From: JAWLEP01 sp964553045
GTDB taxonomy: Bacteria > Fermentibacterota > Fermentibacteria > Fermentibacterales > JCC-6
Direction of reading: 5' to 3'
DNA length: 40,809 nucleotides
NCBI GenBank assembly: GCA_964553045.1
Contig: CAZKJG010000024.1
Coordinates: 1-40,809 of the forward strand
Position 1 is the stretch's first letter. Every line of letters starts with the position of its first letter. A program made the translations under genes and the position numbers. Below are positions 39,072 to 40,809 of this stretch, piece by piece. The notes below the pieces were generated by a model. It worked only from the letters and a program-made list of their open reading frames with translations, ran no database searches and was not told where the DNA came from.

Positions 39072-39483
39072 GATCTCTCCCCCGGCTATTCAAGAAGTCC
39101 TTCATAAGTATGAAGGCCCGTTTCATGTCTGCTTCTTGTCTCTTGGGGTCTTTCCAATGGGTCCCGCATGCCACAATCGCTGCATCTTCTTCCAACTGGA
39201 AACAAAAGACGCGAGCTTTGCCTCCTCCAGGGTGTTTGACCTCAAACAGCGGAGCATATCCGATGCACCTTCGAGTCCGCTTACGCGGCATGTAGTCTCT
39301 CTTCTGCGCCAACACTTTGAAAGTTGAAAGTACGTGATTGAAATCCGAAGAAGAGCTCTCTTCCCAGCTTTGGAGCGCCTCGAGCACACGGCACCTGCCG
39401 TTCACAGAAAGAGCTTTGATGCGACGGCCGATCTGCCACTCCTCTTCTACCCAGGGAATATCTACAAGCGAATATTCGGTCAT
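39064..39483 (-). CDS. HigB/RelE-like toxin
   Basis: This protein of about 139 residues of the RelE superfamily has VNGRCRVLEALQSWEESSSS, RCIGYAPLFEVKHPGGGKAR, then FCFQLEEDAAIVACGTHWKD and RAFILMKDFL, the usual core strand and C-terminal helix of HigB/Gp49-type mRNA endonucleases. I chose the ATG at 39483, with GAAGG 5 nt upstream; a GTG at 39525 lacks a ribosome site. It comes before the antitoxin, as in other HigBA loci. Expected action is cutting of mRNA on the ribosome. Confidence 0.82.
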   Translation of the reverse strand: MTEYSLVDIPWVEEEWQIGRRIKALSVNGRCRVLEALQSWEESSSSDFNHVLSTFKVLAQKRDYMPRKRTRRCIGYAPLFEVKHPGGGKARVFCFQLEEDAAIVACGTHWKDPKRQEADMKRAFILMKDFLNSRGRDHG

Positions 39484-39552
39484 GTCAACCTTCAGGTTTA
39501 CATACTTGCTAACACGCGCAGCCACCTAGAGCATCGTATTTCAATCAAGAGC

Positions 39553-39573
39553 GCCATCGCCTAAGGCGGTGGC
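39553..39573 (-). terminator. Hairpin terminator candidate between the ATPase/DUF4276 pair and the toxin module
   Basis: GCCATCGCC, loop TAA and GGCGGTGGC form a 9-bp stem with one G-U pair, 25 nt past the stop of the DUF4276 gene. The following minus-strand bases are only moderately T-rich. Confidence 0.5.
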
Positions 39574-39597
39574 TTCGGTGGGCAACTAAATGACCTA

Positions 39598-40218
39598 TCA
39601 GTCCCCGGCGATTACCTCTTCTAGAACACTCTTAAGTGTCTGAAAACTATGCGATGTATTGCGTTCTGGGGAAATGTACTCGGATATCGTGCGAGCTGCT
39701 TCAATCTTTGCTAAACCACCACCGAAATAACCACTTGCTTGCAATAATCGCTCGAAGGCTTCCCATGTTCCGCCTTTGATCTTATCGGGATTTCTATATC
39801 CTCTTCGTCTCGGGACCCTCTCAGAGACGCGGGGATAGGCAGACTTCACCGCTTGCCAGTCTCCAAAATACCATGCTTCTAGCTCCTCTATAGCTAGTCT
39901 ATTAACTATATGGTATTCGTCTGTATTTCTGCTGCGGGTAATAATCCCTGCATCAGCTGCAATATCATCAAGATCCTGCTTGAGTTCTTTGCAATCATCA
40001 TTATCTCTATCAAGAATTACAATTATCCGCCAATTATCCGGGAGCCATCTAGCATAACCTTGCAATCGTTGAGGAGGGCGTTCAATTAACTGCTGCTTAC
40101 ATTGATAGTTGTAGATCTGATATGACATTTCCGCCACAATTTTAGGGAGTACACTTTCAAGGAATGCCTCCATTGATGGCTCCTCAACTAGTATTTCAAT
40201 ATGCTCCACTTGATTCAC
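39598..40218 (-). CDS. DUF4276 family TOPRIM-like protein
   Basis: This 206-residue protein has HIEILVEEPSMEAFLESVLP with the Glu expected of a TOPRIM domain, and IIVILDRDNDDCKELKQDL with the DxD pair. The end is helical (LAKIEAARTISEYI, LKSVLEEVIAGD). DUF4276 proteins are predicted nucleases or ligand binders and occur with AAA ATPases in OLD-, PARIS- or AbiL-like phage-defence pairs. It shares one base with the stop of the ATPase gene (TAGTG), so the two are coupled. GTG is the start. The gene is clearly AT-richer than most of the window. Confidence 0.82.
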   Translation of the reverse strand: MNQVEHIEILVEEPSMEAFLESVLPKIVAEMSYQIYNYQCKQQLIERPPQRLQGYARWLPDNWRIIVILDRDNDDCKELKQDLDDIAADAGIITRSRNTDEYHIVNRLAIEELEAWYFGDWQAVKSAYPRVSERVPRRRGYRNPDKIKGGTWEAFERLLQASGYFGGGLAKIEAARTISEYISPERNTSHSFQTLKSVLEEVIAGD

Positions 40219-40745
40219 TAGGTTCTATTTCCTCTCGGGGCACCTGCATTTACTAATGGGTCTCCCATTCCAAAGTGGCCCTCAACCCAAAGATAGCCCA
40301 TGGACGCCCCCGATTCAACAAATTCCTCTATACCATTAATATCCGATGCTCTATGTATCTGAGTGAATCCATTGACATCTCGATATAGGACTCGGATTTC
40401 ATTCGGTTTTAGACCATTCAGGAAGTACGGTGAATGAGTAGTAACCAGCAGTTGGGAACGCTCCGTAGCCGACCTGCATTCTTCCGCCAGTTCAGGGAGA
40501 AGACGTGGATGAAGATAGTTCTCCGGTTCTTCTATTCCAATGAAACGAGGGGGTTGCGGATCGCATAGTACTACTAGATACGCAAGCATTTTGAGTGTTC
40601 CATCTGAGGCAAATCGCGAAAGCACCGGATTATCAAATGGTGCGTCTTTTATCTGGAGAAGCAAGCGTCCATCGGGCATTTGGTCTGCAGTGACTCCTTC
40701 AAGTCTTGGGACGCGTCTCCGCAATATCGAAAATATCTTCTTCAA
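40218..40745 (-). CDS. AAA-family ATPase (SMC/OLD-like), C-terminal part
   Basis: This frame of about 175 residues holds the C-terminal half of an AAA_21/AAA_15-type ATPase. It has LSRFASDGTLKMLAYLVVL (ABC signature-like), FIGIEEPENYLHPRLLPEL (Walker B with catalytic Glu) and LLVTTHSPYFLNGL (His switch). The Walker A half is missing. An in-frame TAG lies 12 codons before the TTG at 40745, close to the window edge, so it is either broken or frameshifted there. It is the first visible gene of the ATPase-DUF4276 pair, where the ATPase would sense phage or act with the TOPRIM-like partner. Confidence 0.75.
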   Translation of the reverse strand: MKKIFSILRRRVPRLEGVTADQMPDGRLLLQIKDAPFDNPVLSRFASDGTLKMLAYLVVLCDPQPPRFIGIEEPENYLHPRLLPELAEECRSATERSQLLVTTHSPYFLNGLKPNEIRVLYRDVNGFTQIHRASDINGIEEFVESGASMGYLWVEGHFGMGDPLVNAGAPRGNRT

Positions 40746-40809
40746 GTGTTTTGGATCCTGAATCCCCTCCAGTTCCTATACCTACGCTAATCCCGGCGTA
40801 GTTCTCCGC

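Noticed and set aside
1..40809. tRNA, rRNA, CRISPR arrays, complete insertion sequences
   Set aside because: I looked for T-arm-like GTTCRANNC, regularly spaced repeats and transposase motifs and found none that I could support.

Overview
The window is about 40.8 kb of mostly GC-rich bacterial DNA. It is densely packed, with most genes on the minus strand in short operons with 1-14 nt overlaps and start codons that include many GTG and TTG. The only lineage clue I trust is the M1 peptidase at 7276-9132. Its C-terminus looks like a type A sorting domain of the type IX secretion system, which points to the Fibrobacteres-Chlorobi-Bacteroidetes superphylum or an allied candidate phylum. High GC and an uncultured-looking gene mix fit candidate phyla such as Fermentibacteria, but that is a guess.

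Layout. (1) 1-408: tail of an unrecognised, probably exported protein. (2) 402-3386: a minus-strand operon of a flavodiiron protein, a PAS-GGDEF diguanylate cyclase and a 4Fe-4S ferredoxin-like protein, behind a promoter that carries a perfect palindrome. (3) 3429-6519: a carbohydrate-type ABC importer (lipoprotein, two permeases, no ATPase) plus a possible small frameshifted ORF. (4) 6718-10040: a hypothetical protein, the secreted M1 peptidase and a three-BON-domain gene broken by one missing base. (5) 10190-12270: nicotinamidase and nicotinate phosphoribosyltransferase, which together turn nicotinamide into nicotinate mononucleotide. (6) 12385-15802: a CPBP intramembrane protease, a DUF481-like outer-membrane protein and a secreted transglutaminase-like protein. 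(7) 15892-21374: a bacterial XPB helicase between two helicase-associated proteins. (8) 21543-27746: two pRiA4b ORF-3-like paralogs, a vapC remnant, an MmpS-like lipoprotein, a coiled-coil/L12-like protein, a CASTOR/POLLUX-type channel and an SLC13 permease. (9) 28005-31279: a sulfatase-superfamily lipoprotein, a MazG-like pyrophosphohydrolase, a small membrane protein and an AAA_14/DUF4143 ATPase. (10) 31631-33966: a split permease, PadR regulator, cupin and DsrE protein.

(11) 34021 to the end looks like a defence and mobile island. It holds a decayed ORF, a PUA-like/HNH endonuclease, a truncated Hsp90-like protein, a DUF5131 (phage Gp37/Gp68) protein, a HigB-HigA-SecB-like toxin-antitoxin-chaperone module, and a DUF4276 TOPRIM-like protein paired with an AAA ATPase. 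Base composition becomes clearly AT-richer from about 38.1 kb onward, which suggests recent acquisition.

The most unusual structure is a roughly 160-bp direct repeat at 31249-31410 and 35601-35760. It carries the 5' end of the AAA_14 ATPase gene. One copy leads into the intact ATPase and interrupts an L12-like pseudogene. The other ends after ten codons and supplies the C-terminus of the truncated Hsp90-like gene. Several genes (near 45, 3523, 9741, 34270 and 37237) are each restored by adding one G or C to a homopolymer, so some apparent pseudogenes may be base-calling errors.
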